A DNA stretch of 64,000 nucleotides from CAYHHI01 sp964356335 (GCA_964356335.1 CAYHHI010000006.1:40025-104024); one strand, 5' to 3'; positions 53,076 through 62,407 are shown, counted from the first letter of the stretch. The notes: generated from the letters alone by a model not told the origin. Numbers and translations: made by a program.

Positions 53076-53092
53076 ATCAAAGGAGGCGAATG

Positions 53093-55744
53093 ATGCTGAG
53101 CACAAAAGCCAAATCACCAGATGCAAGAATGAACATCGTGCTAACATGCGCGGCGTGCCTTTGCATGATCCTCGCAACTCAATCATATGCTATCCCTTTC
53201 CAGTTCGGCAGCATCAACGAAGACAAGGAGCAGCAGCAGACCGAGGCCCAGAAGGTGCTCAAAGATGCCGGCGTCACTATGGATGTCACCAACGCCGACA
53301 TCCTGAGAATCGGATCGAGTTACGCTGTCGACCAGGACGAAACCATCGACGGTGACGTCGTCATAATCGGCGGCGCCTTGACCGTCGAGGGAACCATAAA
53401 CGGCGATGCTGCCGTGATCGGCGGATCGATGTATCTCGCGTCAACCGCTGTCGTCAAAGGTGACGCTGTTGTGATTGGCGGCATACTCCAGAAGGAGGAT
53501 GGCGCAACCGTCAACGGCCAGATCGTCGAGAATCCCGAGAAAGCCATCTCTCTCGGAATGTCGGTTGAGTCCGGCAACGTTCAGATAGTCGAAGAAGGAG
53601 AAGCAGGAGAGGCGGCAGAGGCTGCACTTGAGGCGGAGGAGGGCGAGCAGGGCGAGGTTGAGGCTGAGAGTGAGGGTGAGGGTGAGAAGGGTGCGGAGGG
53701 TGAGGGCGACATCGTGAAGATCGGCGAAGACATCTATATCAAGGAGACTGAAGTCATCCACGGAGACGTGGTGAGCATCACTTCGGATATCCGTGTGGAC
53801 GGCGAGGTCCAGGGTGATGTAGTTGCGACCTCAGGCAATATAAGTCTCGGCCGAACGGCGAAGGTGACAGGCGACGTCGTGTCGGTATTCGGCGATATCC
53901 AGATGGAAGAGGGGGCATCTGTCCAGGGCGAAGTCGTGAAGACCGATGCGGCCGGCAAGCACATCATCATTGGAGGAAAGCCCCTGACAGAGAAGCGCAT
54001 GGTCAAGGCGTATGCGCGACTCGGCTCCGAGCCGCAAGAGGGCAAGTCCGTAAGATACCGCATAAGCCTCTTCGCTCCTGAGGCCGGCGATGTCCGCCTC
54101 ACCGGGTCATTCGTCAACTGGGATCCCGAAGGCATAAAGATGGAAAGGGACGAGGAGGGCACCTGGCAGACCTATTACGATTTCGTGCCCGGAACCTACC
54201 TTTACAAATTTATAGTAGACGGCAAGGCCATACCCGATCCCGACGTTCCGGATAAGAAAACCGAAGATGGCACGGGCGGCTATGCGACCGCGCTTATGGT
54301 TAAGGGCGAGGGGGAGAAGATGGCGGTGCCCATCAGGTTCTCGCTCAAGAGACCCGACCTCGACGACGTAAGAGTGACGGGTACCTTCAACAAGTGGGAT
54401 CCCGAAGGCATAAGGATGACCAAGGATGAGAAGGGGACCTGGGCAGTGACCTGGCCGATAGAGCCGGGCAGGGTCCTCTACAAGTTCTACATTAACGGCG
54501 AGTGGGTACCCGACCCTGACGTCGCCGAGCAAGTGGATGACGGCCAGGGCGGTTATGCAACCCCGTTTGTGGTGAAGGCACCCGAGAAGAAGTTCACCCT
54601 CCAGGCCAGTGTCGGTGGCCCGGAACGCCCGGGCACCAACTTCACTCCAGCCCTCGACTATAACCGCGTGGATGGCTTGTACCTGGCTTTCGTCATAAAC
54701 AACAAGACTAACGTCTTCCCGCAGCCGCGTTTCTATCTCGAGGGCGGCCATTCGAAGAAACGCGAGAGGTGGCTTTACACCTTCGAGATCGAACAGCCTT
54801 TGCTGAAGCCCTTCATGTTCTCGGTGGGCGGTTCCTTCTACGATAAGACCGACTCCTACGACAAGGAGCTCATAGGTGACGGGGAGAATTTCATCGCCGC
54901 CTCGCTCGTGAAGCGCGACTACCGGGACTACTTCGACAGAAGAGGTGTGACGGGCTTCGTTGCCTTGAGACCTGCTAAGTGTCATACGGTGAAGCTCGCA
55001 TACAGCAGCGACGAATACAGAGCGCTTGAGACACGGGCCCACGCCGCCATTTTCAGAAGGGACGCCGAGTTTGCGCAGAATCCGCGCAATTCATATCAGA
55101 TAGGCTGTGGTCCTGGTATGTGCTGGCCGGCTTCGGAAGTGATCAGCCTGAAATCGCTCGGCCTCTCCTACGAGTTCGACTCGAGAGACTGCCCGAAGAC
55201 CGCATCCACCGGAATCTGGGCAAGGCTTGGAAGCGAATGGGCGGGCCGGGACTTCGGCGGCGATCTTGACTACACGCGCTACACGGCCGACTTGAGATTC
55301 TACAACAAGGTCTCCTCCAAGCAGAAGTATGCTATAAGATTGATGGCCGGCGGCATGGATGTCCCTGCCGATGCGCACTGCCCATGTACTCAAGGACCCG
55401 AGGACTTCTTCCCGAAGCAGTTCTATGTTGGCGGCATCGGGACCATGCCCGGCTACGATTACAAGGAATTCAAGGGCACCCACATGATGCTCCTTAACGC
55501 CGAATACCTTTACCTGCTCAAGGGTAACTGGGGTGTGGTATTCTTCACCGACGGCGGCGATGCTCGAGGCAGGGGCGAATCTACCAAGGATGTGATCGAT
55601 GCCATGAAGTTCAAGTTCGATGCGGGCGTGGGATTCAGGTATGAGGATCCAGGTTCCCACGCGTTGACAGTCAGCCTGGCCAAACGGCTTGACGACTCGG
55701 ACGAGGCCACGGTCATCTCGCTGAGAGCGAGCAGGCCATTTTAG
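53093..55744 (+). CDS. Fusion: bactofilin-like repeats, two CBM48-like domains, Omp85-type barrel
   Basis: 883 residues, start set at the second of two ATGs (AGGAGG 6 nt upstream). Signal peptide 1-33. Bactofilin-like short beta repeats (GDVVIIGGALTVEGTINGD) at 85-150 and 206-285 flank an acidic Glu/Gly linker (166-205). Two CBM48/AMPK-type beta domains follow (318-404, 412-495), each with VRLTGSFVNWDPEGI or its like and YKFxxxG. Residues 500-883 form an outer-membrane barrel with the BamA/TamA-type segment YVGGIGTMPGYDYKEFKGTH and terminal Phe. I know no described protein with this order. The passenger part should lie in the periplasm, as Omp85 barrels keep their N terminus there. Confidence 0.82.
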   Translation: MLSTKAKSPDARMNIVLTCAACLCMILATQSYAIPFQFGSINEDKEQQQTEAQKVLKDAGVTMDVTNADILRIGSSYAVDQDETIDGDVVIIGGALTVEGTINGDAAVIGGSMYLASTAVVKGDAVVIGGILQKEDGATVNGQIVENPEKAISLGMSVESGNVQIVEEGEAGEAAEAALEAEEGEQGEVEAESEGEGEKGAEGEGDIVKIGEDIYIKETEVIHGDVVSITSDIRVDGEVQGDVVATSGNISLGRTAKVTGDVVSVFGDIQMEEGASVQGEVVKTDAAGKHIIIGGKPLTEKRMVKAYARLGSEPQEGKSVRYRISLFAPEAGDVRLTGSFVNWDPEGIKMERDEEGTWQTYYDFVPGTYLYKFIVDGKAIPDPDVPDKKTEDGTGGYATALMVKGEGEKMAVPIRFSLKRPDLDDVRVTGTFNKWDPEGIRMTKDEKGTWAVTWPIEPGRVLYKFYINGEWVPDPDVAEQVDDGQGGYATPFVVKAPEKKFTLQASVGGPERPGTNFTPALDYNRVDGLYLAFVINNKTNVFPQPRFYLEGGHSKKRERWLYTFEIEQPLLKPFMFSVGGSFYDKTDSYDKELIGDGENFIAASLVKRDYRDYFDRRGVTGFVALRPAKCHTVKLAYSSDEYRALETRAHAAIFRRDAEFAQNPRNSYQIGCGPGMCWPASEVISLKSLGLSYEFDSRDCPKTASTGIWARLGSEWAGRDFGGDLDYTRYTADLRFYNKVSSKQKYAIRLMAGGMDVPADAHCPCTQGPEDFFPKQFYVGGIGTMPGYDYKEFKGTHMMLLNAEYLYLLKGNWGVVFFTDGGDARGRGESTKDVIDAMKFKFDAGVGFRYEDPGSHALTVSLAKRLDDSDEATVISLRASRPF

Positions 55745-55802
55745 GTCTATAATATAGCAAGGTCTATAGTTCTATAATAAGGATATAGGCAAGGACCCCT
55801 GA

Positions 55803-56537
55803 ATGATGAGAGAGCTTGCGAGCGCAAGGAGGCATGCCTTCAGGAAGCGTGGTCTTCATCACCTCGCTCTTAGCGACTTGGCCCTTCGAAATCCTGCTCT
55901 TCGGGATTTTGCCCTGGCGTTTTTGCTGCTGTGCACGGTCCTGGTTTACGCGGCCCCGTGCTCCTCGCAACCGCTGCTTTCGATCTTGAGCCTATACAGC
56001 AACGATGAGTATCTCTGCGTTGATTTCTACCTCAAGAACGCCCTAGAAAGAGAGATCCTCACTTCGGTCCGGAATGGTGTCCCTGCTCTTCTGAGCTACC
56101 GGGTCGAGGTGTGGCTTGACAGATCGAGCTGGTACGACAAACTCGTGAATGCAACCACCTATTCATACAAGATCGCCTACGACAATTGGGACACTCTTTA
56201 CTGCGTGGACGCGCTGACCCAGGGCAAGAAAGAGACAGGCAGGGCCAGAAACGTGGCGGAACTCATACACCTGCTCTGCACCCAGCGCGCTTTCAAGACA
56301 TGCCAGATTTCGGCCCTCGACCGCGAATCCTCCTATTACGTGACGATAACAGCCGCGATTCAATCCCTCAGCGCCGAAAGGGTCAGGGAGATCGAGTCGT
56401 GGCTCGGAGGCCGGAAAGATCAGGATCCCAACCAGGCAGGGGGCCTGCTCGGCGTCGTGGTTGACATGTTTACCTCCAAGGCAAGACGGGCCGAGGCCAA
56501 GAGCAGCATCTTTGCCCTCGAGGCGCTGATGAAGTGA
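55803..56537 (+). CDS. Secreted DUF4390-like protein
   Basis: 244 residues. A long, basic N terminus with Leu/Ala-rich repeats (LALSDLALRNPALRDFAL) leads into a hydrophobic signal (about 36-56). The mature part (about 57-220) resembles DUF4390: LSILSLYSNDEYLCVDFYLKNALEREILTSVRNGVPALLSYRVEVW. Proteins of this type occur next to NtrY-like kinases in other bacteria, and here the kinase gene lies 4.5 kb upstream. Function unknown. It lies 58 bp after the barrel fusion gene in a short AT-rich gap. Confidence 0.7.
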   Translation: MMRELASARRHAFRKRGLHHLALSDLALRNPALRDFALAFLLLCTVLVYAAPCSSQPLLSILSLYSNDEYLCVDFYLKNALEREILTSVRNGVPALLSYRVEVWLDRSSWYDKLVNATTYSYKIAYDNWDTLYCVDALTQGKKETGRARNVAELIHLLCTQRAFKTCQISALDRESSYYVTITAAIQSLSAERVREIESWLGGRKDQDPNQAGGLLGVVVDMFTSKARRAEAKSSIFALEALMK

Positions 56538-56568
56538 CAGCGAGCAGCATCCTTTCCTGAGCATCTGC

Positions 56569-56598
56569 TTGACAACAAGGCTCCTAAGACCGCACAAT
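56569..56598 (+). promoter_or_regulatory. Candidate promoter before the TPR gene
   Basis: Perfect TTGACA (56569-56574), 18 bp, CACAAT (56593-56598). Confidence 0.4.
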
Positions 56599-56667
56599 CC
56601 ATAGTCGATAACATTGATTTTGATATGTGGTTTCAATCTTTGGTTTTTATCTGGGGGCCATGCCTGA

Positions 56668-57279
56668 GTGAATGACAGTGAGACCTCAAGACACATCGAG
56701 GAGCGCCTGAGGGAGGATCCCAACAACAAGGATCTCCTTACGGAAGCGTCTCGATACTACCACCGGCTTGCCATGCAGGGAAGTGAGCTTGCCCTCGAGC
56801 GGGCGGGCGAGTCGGTCAAGGCCTTACTTGCCAAGGACAAGCGGAATGTCGAAGCCCTCTCGATCCACGCTAATCTCATCATTCTGAAGATGAAATCGAC
56901 ACGGTCGTTTCTCGTGAAAATCTTTGCTCTTCTCAGGGCCGGACGCATGCTGGACCGGGCCGTGAAGATTGATCCTACCAACATGACCGCTCGCACCGTA
57001 CGAGCCTTCACGGCACTGGTGTTCCCAAGTTTTCTTAGGCGCTGGAAGAAGGCCGTGAACGACTTTGAATACCTCATTAAACGGAAGGCCGAGGATCCAT
57101 CTCTCCTACCAGATGAGATGATGCCCAAGGTCTATTACAACCTGGGACTTGCTTACGCAAAGAGCGGCCAGATAGCGGACGCCGTGCGGATACTGGCCGA
57201 GGTGATCTCGCGCTTCCCTCAAGCCAATGAGTCCCAGAGAGCTCAGTCACTCATGGACAAAGTGGGCGGTGGCACGTAA
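56668..57279 (+). CDS. TPR-like cytoplasmic helical protein
   Basis: 203 residues, GTG start, no signal. Helical pairs with TPR spacing (about 8-45, 55-110 and 140-195; YYNLGLAYAKSGQIADAVRILAEVISRFPQA). Its role is unknown. A four-codon reading frame, ATGCCTGAGTGA, overlaps the start region. The stop overlaps the ATG of the next gene (TAATG), so translation is coupled. Confidence 0.75.
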   Translation: MNDSETSRHIEERLREDPNNKDLLTEASRYYHRLAMQGSELALERAGESVKALLAKDKRNVEALSIHANLIILKMKSTRSFLVKIFALLRAGRMLDRAVKIDPTNMTARTVRAFTALVFPSFLRRWKKAVNDFEYLIKRKAEDPSLLPDEMMPKVYYNLGLAYAKSGQIADAVRILAEVISRFPQANESQRAQSLMDKVGGGT

Positions 57280-58319
57280 TGCTTCGGAGTCTCCGGACCA
57301 GTATCGATGGTACCCCTAGCATCCCTAGTATCCCCAGTATCGATGGTATCCCTTGCCCCACCCACTCAGTTGCTCGTTGCCAGATTCGTCATATCGCTAT
57401 TGGGTGTGCTGCTACTCGGAGCGGACTGCGGGCTATCATTCCCTTGGCAGCCTCCCTCCTACTTTCCATCTGCGTTCCGGCCTCCAGCGACGGTGGCAAA
57501 GTTTGGGCGGACGAAATCCATTATACCTCTACTGGGAACTCCGCCTCTACTTGGAGCGCCGGCGATTCAGGCGTGACGCGGGCCAATGAAATCAATCCCA
57601 CCTTTAGCTTCAGGGAAGCCTTCCTGCCACCGGGAGTGCCTTCGATCGCAATGAGAACTGATGAGACTTCGATGCTGTGGAACCCGGCCGGTCTGGCGAT
57701 GTCGGAAACATATTACATAGGGTATGCCTGGAAGGGCACATATCTCAAGGATGACAGAAAGGTTGGAACCCATTTCCTGCTGACAAAGGCGAGAGGCTTT
57801 GGGATTGGCTTCATGCATGATGATTACTCACGCGGCGTAAGGACCACTACGCTCTTCACGCTCGCACCGCATATACCTGGGACCAGGAAGGCCGCGATAG
57901 GTTTCACAGGTAAGTGGAAGGGCGGTTTCAATTTCGACTGTGGGGCGATGGTCAAGGCTGGAGATAAAGCCACCCTCGCCTTTGTGGGGCGAAACCTGAG
58001 GGAAAGGGGAAACGTGCGAAGATATCTTGAGTATGGCTTGGCCGTCTTCCCGGTTCCTCGCCGGCTCACCCTCTTCTTCGATGTCATAAATGAAGAAAGT
58101 CCCTGGAGAGACGCCCTGGCTTATGGCGGCGGCTTCTCCGCGAGACTCGAGTACAGCATCTACACGACGGTTTCCTACTTCTATGACGGCGAGGGCAACA
58201 AGACCCTGCGAGCGTCGCTTTCGTTCTTGGCCGGGGTCAACCTACTTGAAGGCGAGTACTCAACGGCCACCAACGACTGGCGAACCCTCGCAGTACGGTT
58301 CGCCAGCCGGAGCGAATAA
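57279..58319 (+). CDS. PorV/PorQ-like outer-membrane protein
   Basis: 346 residues if translation begins at the ATG overlapping the previous stop. The N terminus has a Ser-Ile-Pro-rich repeat (SIDGTPSIPSIPSIDGIP), then a hydrophobic signal (about 50-70) and a beta-barrel part (about 95-346) with the family mark AMRTDETSMLWNPAGLAMSETYYIGY. The unusually long pre-signal segment could mean the true start is internal. Related in plan to the barrel at 25678-26646. Confidence 0.7.
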   Translation: MLRSLRTSIDGTPSIPSIPSIDGIPCPTHSVARCQIRHIAIGCAATRSGLRAIIPLAASLLLSICVPASSDGGKVWADEIHYTSTGNSASTWSAGDSGVTRANEINPTFSFREAFLPPGVPSIAMRTDETSMLWNPAGLAMSETYYIGYAWKGTYLKDDRKVGTHFLLTKARGFGIGFMHDDYSRGVRTTTLFTLAPHIPGTRKAAIGFTGKWKGGFNFDCGAMVKAGDKATLAFVGRNLRERGNVRRYLEYGLAVFPVPRRLTLFFDVINEESPWRDALAYGGGFSARLEYSIYTTVSYFYDGEGNKTLRASLSFLAGVNLLEGEYSTATNDWRTLAVRFASRSE

Positions 58320-58357
58320 CCAAAACCTCTAGCACCGCTCCCCACGTGTCAAGAATC

Positions 58358-58513
58358 TCAAGGCTTCTTGTCATTCGACTCGCGAGGATAGCCCAAATAT
58401 CCGAATAAGCCGAACAGGCCGAACAGACCATAGAGGGCTTCGAGATTGTGGATCATTCCAAGCATCCCCAAGAATCCCAAGAGACCCAGATAGCCCAAAG
58501 ATCGCATTTTCAT
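58358..58513 (-). CDS. Small Leu-Gly repeat membrane protein (51 aa)
   Basis: 51 residues: MKMRSLGYLGLLGFLGMLGM, a short break IHNLEALYG, then LFGLFGLFGYLGYPRESNDKKP. Every third residue is Gly between bulky hydrophobics, giving two short membrane-inserting stretches. AGGAGG stands 8 nt before the ATG, and the gene lies 19 nt after the bactofilin-like gene, so it closes the ECF operon. Similar Leu-Gly-Phe peptides occur in other bacteria without known function. Confidence 0.7.
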   Translation of the reverse strand: MKMRSLGYLGLLGFLGMLGMIHNLEALYGLFGLFGLFGYLGYPRESNDKKP

Positions 58514-58532
58514 AGCCAAGGCCTCCTGTGCC

Positions 58533-59699
58533 CTATGCACCAGCCGGGGTCTGAGGTACCGTTCCAGTCGGTCCAGCCGTCCCCTCGACCTTGGCGAGTT
58601 GATGCGCTCTTGTTCCGAACCTGGTCATCACGACCGCGCCGAGACCGACAGTCCCTGCCACGTAGATAACCGCCCACGCGATAAAGGCAATCACCCAACC
58701 TATGATGGCTATGGGGCCGCCAGGGAGTCTCACAATCGCAGAGATGATGGCAAGCGCCTGGAGGAGCAGGATGCCCATCGCCACACTCCAGTACGGTGAC
58801 CTGCCGTTGCCGCCGCCAGCGAATCTCTCCCCCATGGCAAGGCCGATGCCGGTGTATCCCAGAAGCATCGCCAACCCGAAGACCAGCGGAATGGCCACAA
58901 GCCCAATCGGTATCCCGATTATCGTGATGCAGAAGAGCACAATCACGGGCAGCACGAGCACCTCGGTGAGGAGCCCGATCAGCCCCATCTTGAAGGCTTC
59001 ATGCTTTGCCTTCATGCATATATTCTCGACAGGGCGCCTCGCAACTGCCGTCACAACGAGGGCAAGCAAAATGAGAAGCAGCATCCACATGATGGACAAG
59101 AAGAGCCTGCCGGCTCGCGAGAAGATGCCAAAAGGGAAGAATTCCGTATGACTGACATACTTACCACCGACGTGTTTTCCACCGAACCATCTGCCCCCCT
59201 TGCCAATGCTTACCATCTGGCCCTTGATCACGCCGTCTGGCTCCTTGTCCACACCACCACCGATCGCGACTCCATCTCCGTCCACGCGGCCTTTGTCACC
59301 GACACTCAAGCCGCCGCCAACTGCGACGGCATCACCTTCAACTACGCCATTGACAATGACGCTACCGAGGATCGCGACGGCATCCCCCTGGACGACTTCG
59401 CCTTCCTCGACAATCACGTCGTCTCCGAACTTCACGAGGTCCTTGCCGGTGACCCTGAGCCGCACATCGCCCCCTTCGCGCTCATGCACCACGCCTTCAA
59501 GGGAGTCGGTGAGCTCGATGCGCTTGTTGTCAACCCTGACCCCCTCATCATCAATCCGAATATCAACCACGGTCGAGTCGCGGGCTTCGGATTTTACAGG
59601 AAGCCCAAGCCCTATGGCCAGGACCAGAGCTGCGAGAACTACCGCCGCAGCCGCAATCACCAGACCGGCATGCCTTTGTGCCACGATCTTCCATACCAT
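58533..59699 (-). CDS. Bactofilin-like repeat protein with multi-pass membrane domain
   Basis: 388 residues: signal or membrane helix (about 11-33), a bactofilin-like beta-repeat part (about 88-166; QGDAVAILGSVIVNGVVEGDAVAVGGGLSVGDKG), then four or more membrane helices (about 198-360). The repeats resemble those of the barrel fusion protein at 53093. GGGGGT precedes the ATG; it overlaps the anti-sigma gene by 43 nt. Likely an envelope polymer anchor; role unproven. Confidence 0.82.
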   Translation of the reverse strand: MVWKIVAQRHAGLVIAAAAVVLAALVLAIGLGLPVKSEARDSTVVDIRIDDEGVRVDNKRIELTDSLEGVVHEREGGDVRLRVTGKDLVKFGDDVIVEEGEVVQGDAVAILGSVIVNGVVEGDAVAVGGGLSVGDKGRVDGDGVAIGGGVDKEPDGVIKGQMVSIGKGGRWFGGKHVGGKYVSHTEFFPFGIFSRAGRLFLSIMWMLLLILLALVVTAVARRPVENICMKAKHEAFKMGLIGLLTEVLVLPVIVLFCITIIGIPIGLVAIPLVFGLAMLLGYTGIGLAMGERFAGGGNGRSPYWSVAMGILLLQALAIISAIVRLPGGPIAIIGWVIAFIAWAVIYVAGTVGLGAVVMTRFGTRAHQLAKVEGTAGPTGTVPQTPAGA

Positions 59700-60376
59700 G
59701 ACTTTACCCCCTTTGGTTTCTTGAGCCAGAGGCCCATGAGATACATCATGAAGAGCACTACCACCAGGGCGCCAGCCACCATAGCCCAGACCTGCGCACG
59801 ATATGGACTCAAGTCTGCGCCCAGGGATCCTCCCAAGATTGTCCGTCCCAAGCTTCCGACGACGAGCCTGAGAATGCTTACCACTTTGTTGTAAGCGAGG
59901 AATTCGCCGGTCGATGTAATACCGCGTGTCAACACGTTGTACATGTATTCGAAAAGCCTTACGCCGAAGGCATTAACTATGATGCCTGCCATGGCAGCTG
60001 CCGAGACCACCACACCCCAACGCAGAGCCCCAAGCCTCCGTTCCCGTCGCGCGAGGCGACTCATCACCTCGCCAGTGACACTCTGGAGGGGCTCTACAGG
60101 CAGGTCTCTCATGGCTTCGACGAGAGCAAGATCAAAGCCAAACCGCGCCCTGCACGATGCGCAGCCTGAGAGATGCCTCCTTACCTCCCCCTCAATCTCC
60201 CCGTAAGTTCTCCGCGAAGCACCATCAGGTGCCTCAGCGTCGCGACCGGCACCATGCGGTGCCACCCCCTCGCCGCGCGCACCAGAAGAGCGGCATGTGT
60301 CCCCGGCTCCCACGTCTCCGAGCAGGACCTCGGCCAGGGCCCTCGCCTCTTCACATGTCAGGTCTCTTCGCTTCAC
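59657..60376 (-). CDS. Zinc-finger anti-sigma factor-like membrane protein
   Basis: 239 residues. N-terminal zf-HC2-type motif H68-x3-C72-x2-C75 (HLSGCASC), one central helix (about 117-137) and another near 195-217. An insert rich in Gly and Ala (about 24-57) splits the usual compact ZAS domain. GTG start with GGGAGG upstream. Its place behind the ECF sigma and DUF4097 genes makes it the probable antagonist of that sigma factor. Confidence 0.8.
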   Translation of the reverse strand: MKRRDLTCEEARALAEVLLGDVGAGDTCRSSGARGEGVAPHGAGRDAEAPDGASRRTYGEIEGEVRRHLSGCASCRARFGFDLALVEAMRDLPVEPLQSVTGEVMSRLARRERRLGALRWGVVVSAAAMAGIIVNAFGVRLFEYMYNVLTRGITSTGEFLAYNKVVSILRLVVGSLGRTILGGSLGADLSPYRAQVWAMVAGALVVVLFMMYLMGLWLKKPKGVKSWYGRSWHKGMPVW

Positions 60377-60393
60377 CTTACGCCCTCCCGATC

Positions 60394-61539
60394 CTAAACA
60401 CTCCCCCGCGTCACACTCACGCTGCCGCTAGTGGTCTCAAGCCTGAGCTTCAACTGACCGCTGCCGGAGATTCCGACCAGGTGCCGCCGCGATGCTTCCT
60501 TTACGGCAATCGGGATTTTCGACGTGATCGATCCACTCATCGTCGTGATATCGAGCTCGACCGAGTCATTGCCATAAAGCGTTACGTCAATATCCCCGCT
60601 CGATGTTCTCACTTCAGCATTTCCCTCAGCCGATGAGATTCCAAACGCGACATCTCCACTCGATGTGAAAACCTCCGCACTGCCGCTGTGCCCCCTGAAT
60701 ACCACGTTGCCACTGCCCGTCTTCGCAGAGGCCTTGCCTGTCGAAGATGCCACTGATATGTCACCGCTGCCCGTGCCAAGAGTCACGTTCCCGACGACGC
60801 CCTCGATACTGATCTCACCACTGCCAGTCGAGACCTCGGTATCGCCCTCGATCTTGCCTAAGAAGAGATCACCGCTCCCCGTTGAGGCCTTGACCTTGCC
60901 CTTGGCGGACCGGAGCCGCACGTCCCCGCTACCGCTCCGAGCATCAAGACCCGCGCCTGCGCTGCCGACAGTAACATCTCCGCTGCCTGTTCGGATCATG
61001 ATGGCAGCCGCGCGATCGTCAATCTGGAGGTCGCCGCTTCCCGTCAGGAAATCCAGGCCGATTGTGGATGGGATTGTCGCCGTGATCTCAATCGAGACAT
61101 ACCCCTTGAGCAGCATGTCCATATTGACCTTGGTCCCCTCCTTGCGTTCGACAACGAGGGTCGAGCCCTCACGCTCAATTGTTACGTTGACCTCGCGCAG
61201 GAGTTTCTCGCCGTATTTCTTGTCACTCGACCTGTAGGTCTTCTTTATGATGAACTCAGCCTCGGGCCCTTCCTTGGTCACGACGTCTATGTCTGCCGAG
61301 CCAAGCCGCATCTCCACCTTCTCGATACCCTCAACCGGGAAGGTCTTGGTCTCCATCGCGGTTTCGGTGTATTTGTAATGGCTTTCAAGGGCGCAGCCGG
61401 AGATGAGGACGCTTACCATTGCGGCCGTCGCCAGAAGCGCCCACAGCGTACTCCCGCATCGCACAATCCTAGTCGGTCCCTTCCCGTTCAGTCCCCACCT
61501 CAGCCCCCGCCCCACTCGAAATTGCAAACCCTGTCTCAT
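60394..61539 (-). CDS. DUF4097 lipoprotein with Gly-Ser-Gly-Asp beta repeats
   Basis: 381 residues. Lipobox LISGC (C49) after a basic N terminus. Residues about 170-365 form a right-handed beta-helix-like array of DUF4097 repeats, each turning on TGSGD or SSGD. AAGGAGGT is 6 nt before the ATG. Such genes commonly neighbour ECF sigma/anti-sigma pairs. It may be a surface or periplasmic structural protein. Confidence 0.85.
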   Translation of the reverse strand: MRQGLQFRVGRGLRWGLNGKGPTRIVRCGSTLWALLATAAMVSVLISGCALESHYKYTETAMETKTFPVEGIEKVEMRLGSADIDVVTKEGPEAEFIIKKTYRSSDKKYGEKLLREVNVTIEREGSTLVVERKEGTKVNMDMLLKGYVSIEITATIPSTIGLDFLTGSGDLQIDDRAAAIMIRTGSGDVTVGSAGAGLDARSGSGDVRLRSAKGKVKASTGSGDLFLGKIEGDTEVSTGSGEISIEGVVGNVTLGTGSGDISVASSTGKASAKTGSGNVVFRGHSGSAEVFTSSGDVAFGISSAEGNAEVRTSSGDIDVTLYGNDSVELDITTMSGSITSKIPIAVKEASRRHLVGISGSGQLKLRLETTSGSVSVTRGSV

Positions 61540-61660
61540 CGCTTACCTCCTTGATTGCCGTCTGTCAGCCTGTCGCCGCCCAGTCATTTGCTTTCCCATT
61601 CACCCTTCCCTCATAGCCATTCCACCCAGTTCCCATTGCGCGCAGTTCACCCCCACGCAT

Positions 61661-62230
61661 TTACTTCCCACCCATTTCCTTGAGCACTTGCTTCTTCAGT
61701 TCAATCCGGCCCCGATGGAGCAGTATCTTGACTGTGCCGATCGGAATCGAGAGCACGCGGGCGATCTCATCATACGAAAGATCATCCCGGTGCCGCAGGA
61801 AGAGCACCGTGCGATACCTTGGCTCGAGTCTTTCCATACATGTCTCCACAATGGCCCAGTCGATCTTGTCGGCGAGGCGCTCGTCCGCCGGAGTAGTGGT
61901 ATCGGCAACGTCTTCTATCCCCCGCTCCTCATCCTCGTACGCAAACATCTTGAGTTCCACTTTGCGCCGACGCAGAAAATCGATCGACTTGTTGGCACCG
62001 ATCTTCATGAGCCAACTCGCGAAAGGATAAGTGCCGTCGTATCTCGTGATGCTCGTCAGTGCCTTCACCATTGTCTCCTGCAAGATGTCCCTTGCATCCT
62101 CCGGGTTGCCCACCAGTCTCAAAACGAGACCGTAAACCCTTCTCTCATAAAGCCTGACGATGGCTTCCTGCGAAGCCCTGTCACCCCTTTTCGCGCCCTC
62201 TATAAGAGTTGTTTCGTTCAATTGCTCCAT
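61661..62230 (-). CDS. ECF sigma factor
   Basis: 189 residues: sigma region 2 (about 18-88; DARDILQETMVKAL, FASWLMKIGANKSIDFLRRRK) and region 4 (about 125-180; LEPRYRTVLFLRHRDDLSYDEIARVLSIPIGTVKILLHRGR). No ribosome-binding site before the ATG. First gene of the operon sigma, DUF4097, anti-sigma, bactofilin-like, Leu-Gly peptide. Confidence 0.93.
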   Translation of the reverse strand: MEQLNETTLIEGAKRGDRASQEAIVRLYERRVYGLVLRLVGNPEDARDILQETMVKALTSITRYDGTYPFASWLMKIGANKSIDFLRRRKVELKMFAYEDEERGIEDVADTTTPADERLADKIDWAIVETCMERLEPRYRTVLFLRHRDDLSYDEIARVLSIPIGTVKILLHRGRIELKKQVLKEMGGK

Positions 62231-62407
62231 ATGGAATACGATCTCAGCTCCGGGTTTGTTTCAGAAAGCCTTACCCAAGTCCATTCGCGCTTAGCCCGAC
62301 ACCTTGATACCACCTGCGCCATGGGGAGTCCACAAGAAGTTGCACCTGAACGAGCAATCGATCTATGGCAGAGTACACCCCTAAGGCGGTCAAGTCCCCC
62401 GAGAACG

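Noticed and set aside
62225..62275. ECF-type autoregulatory promoter TGAAAC-N17-CGTATT before the ECF sigma gene
   Set aside because: The -10 would end only 4 nt before the ATG, so transcription would begin inside the coding region and no alternative start is evident.
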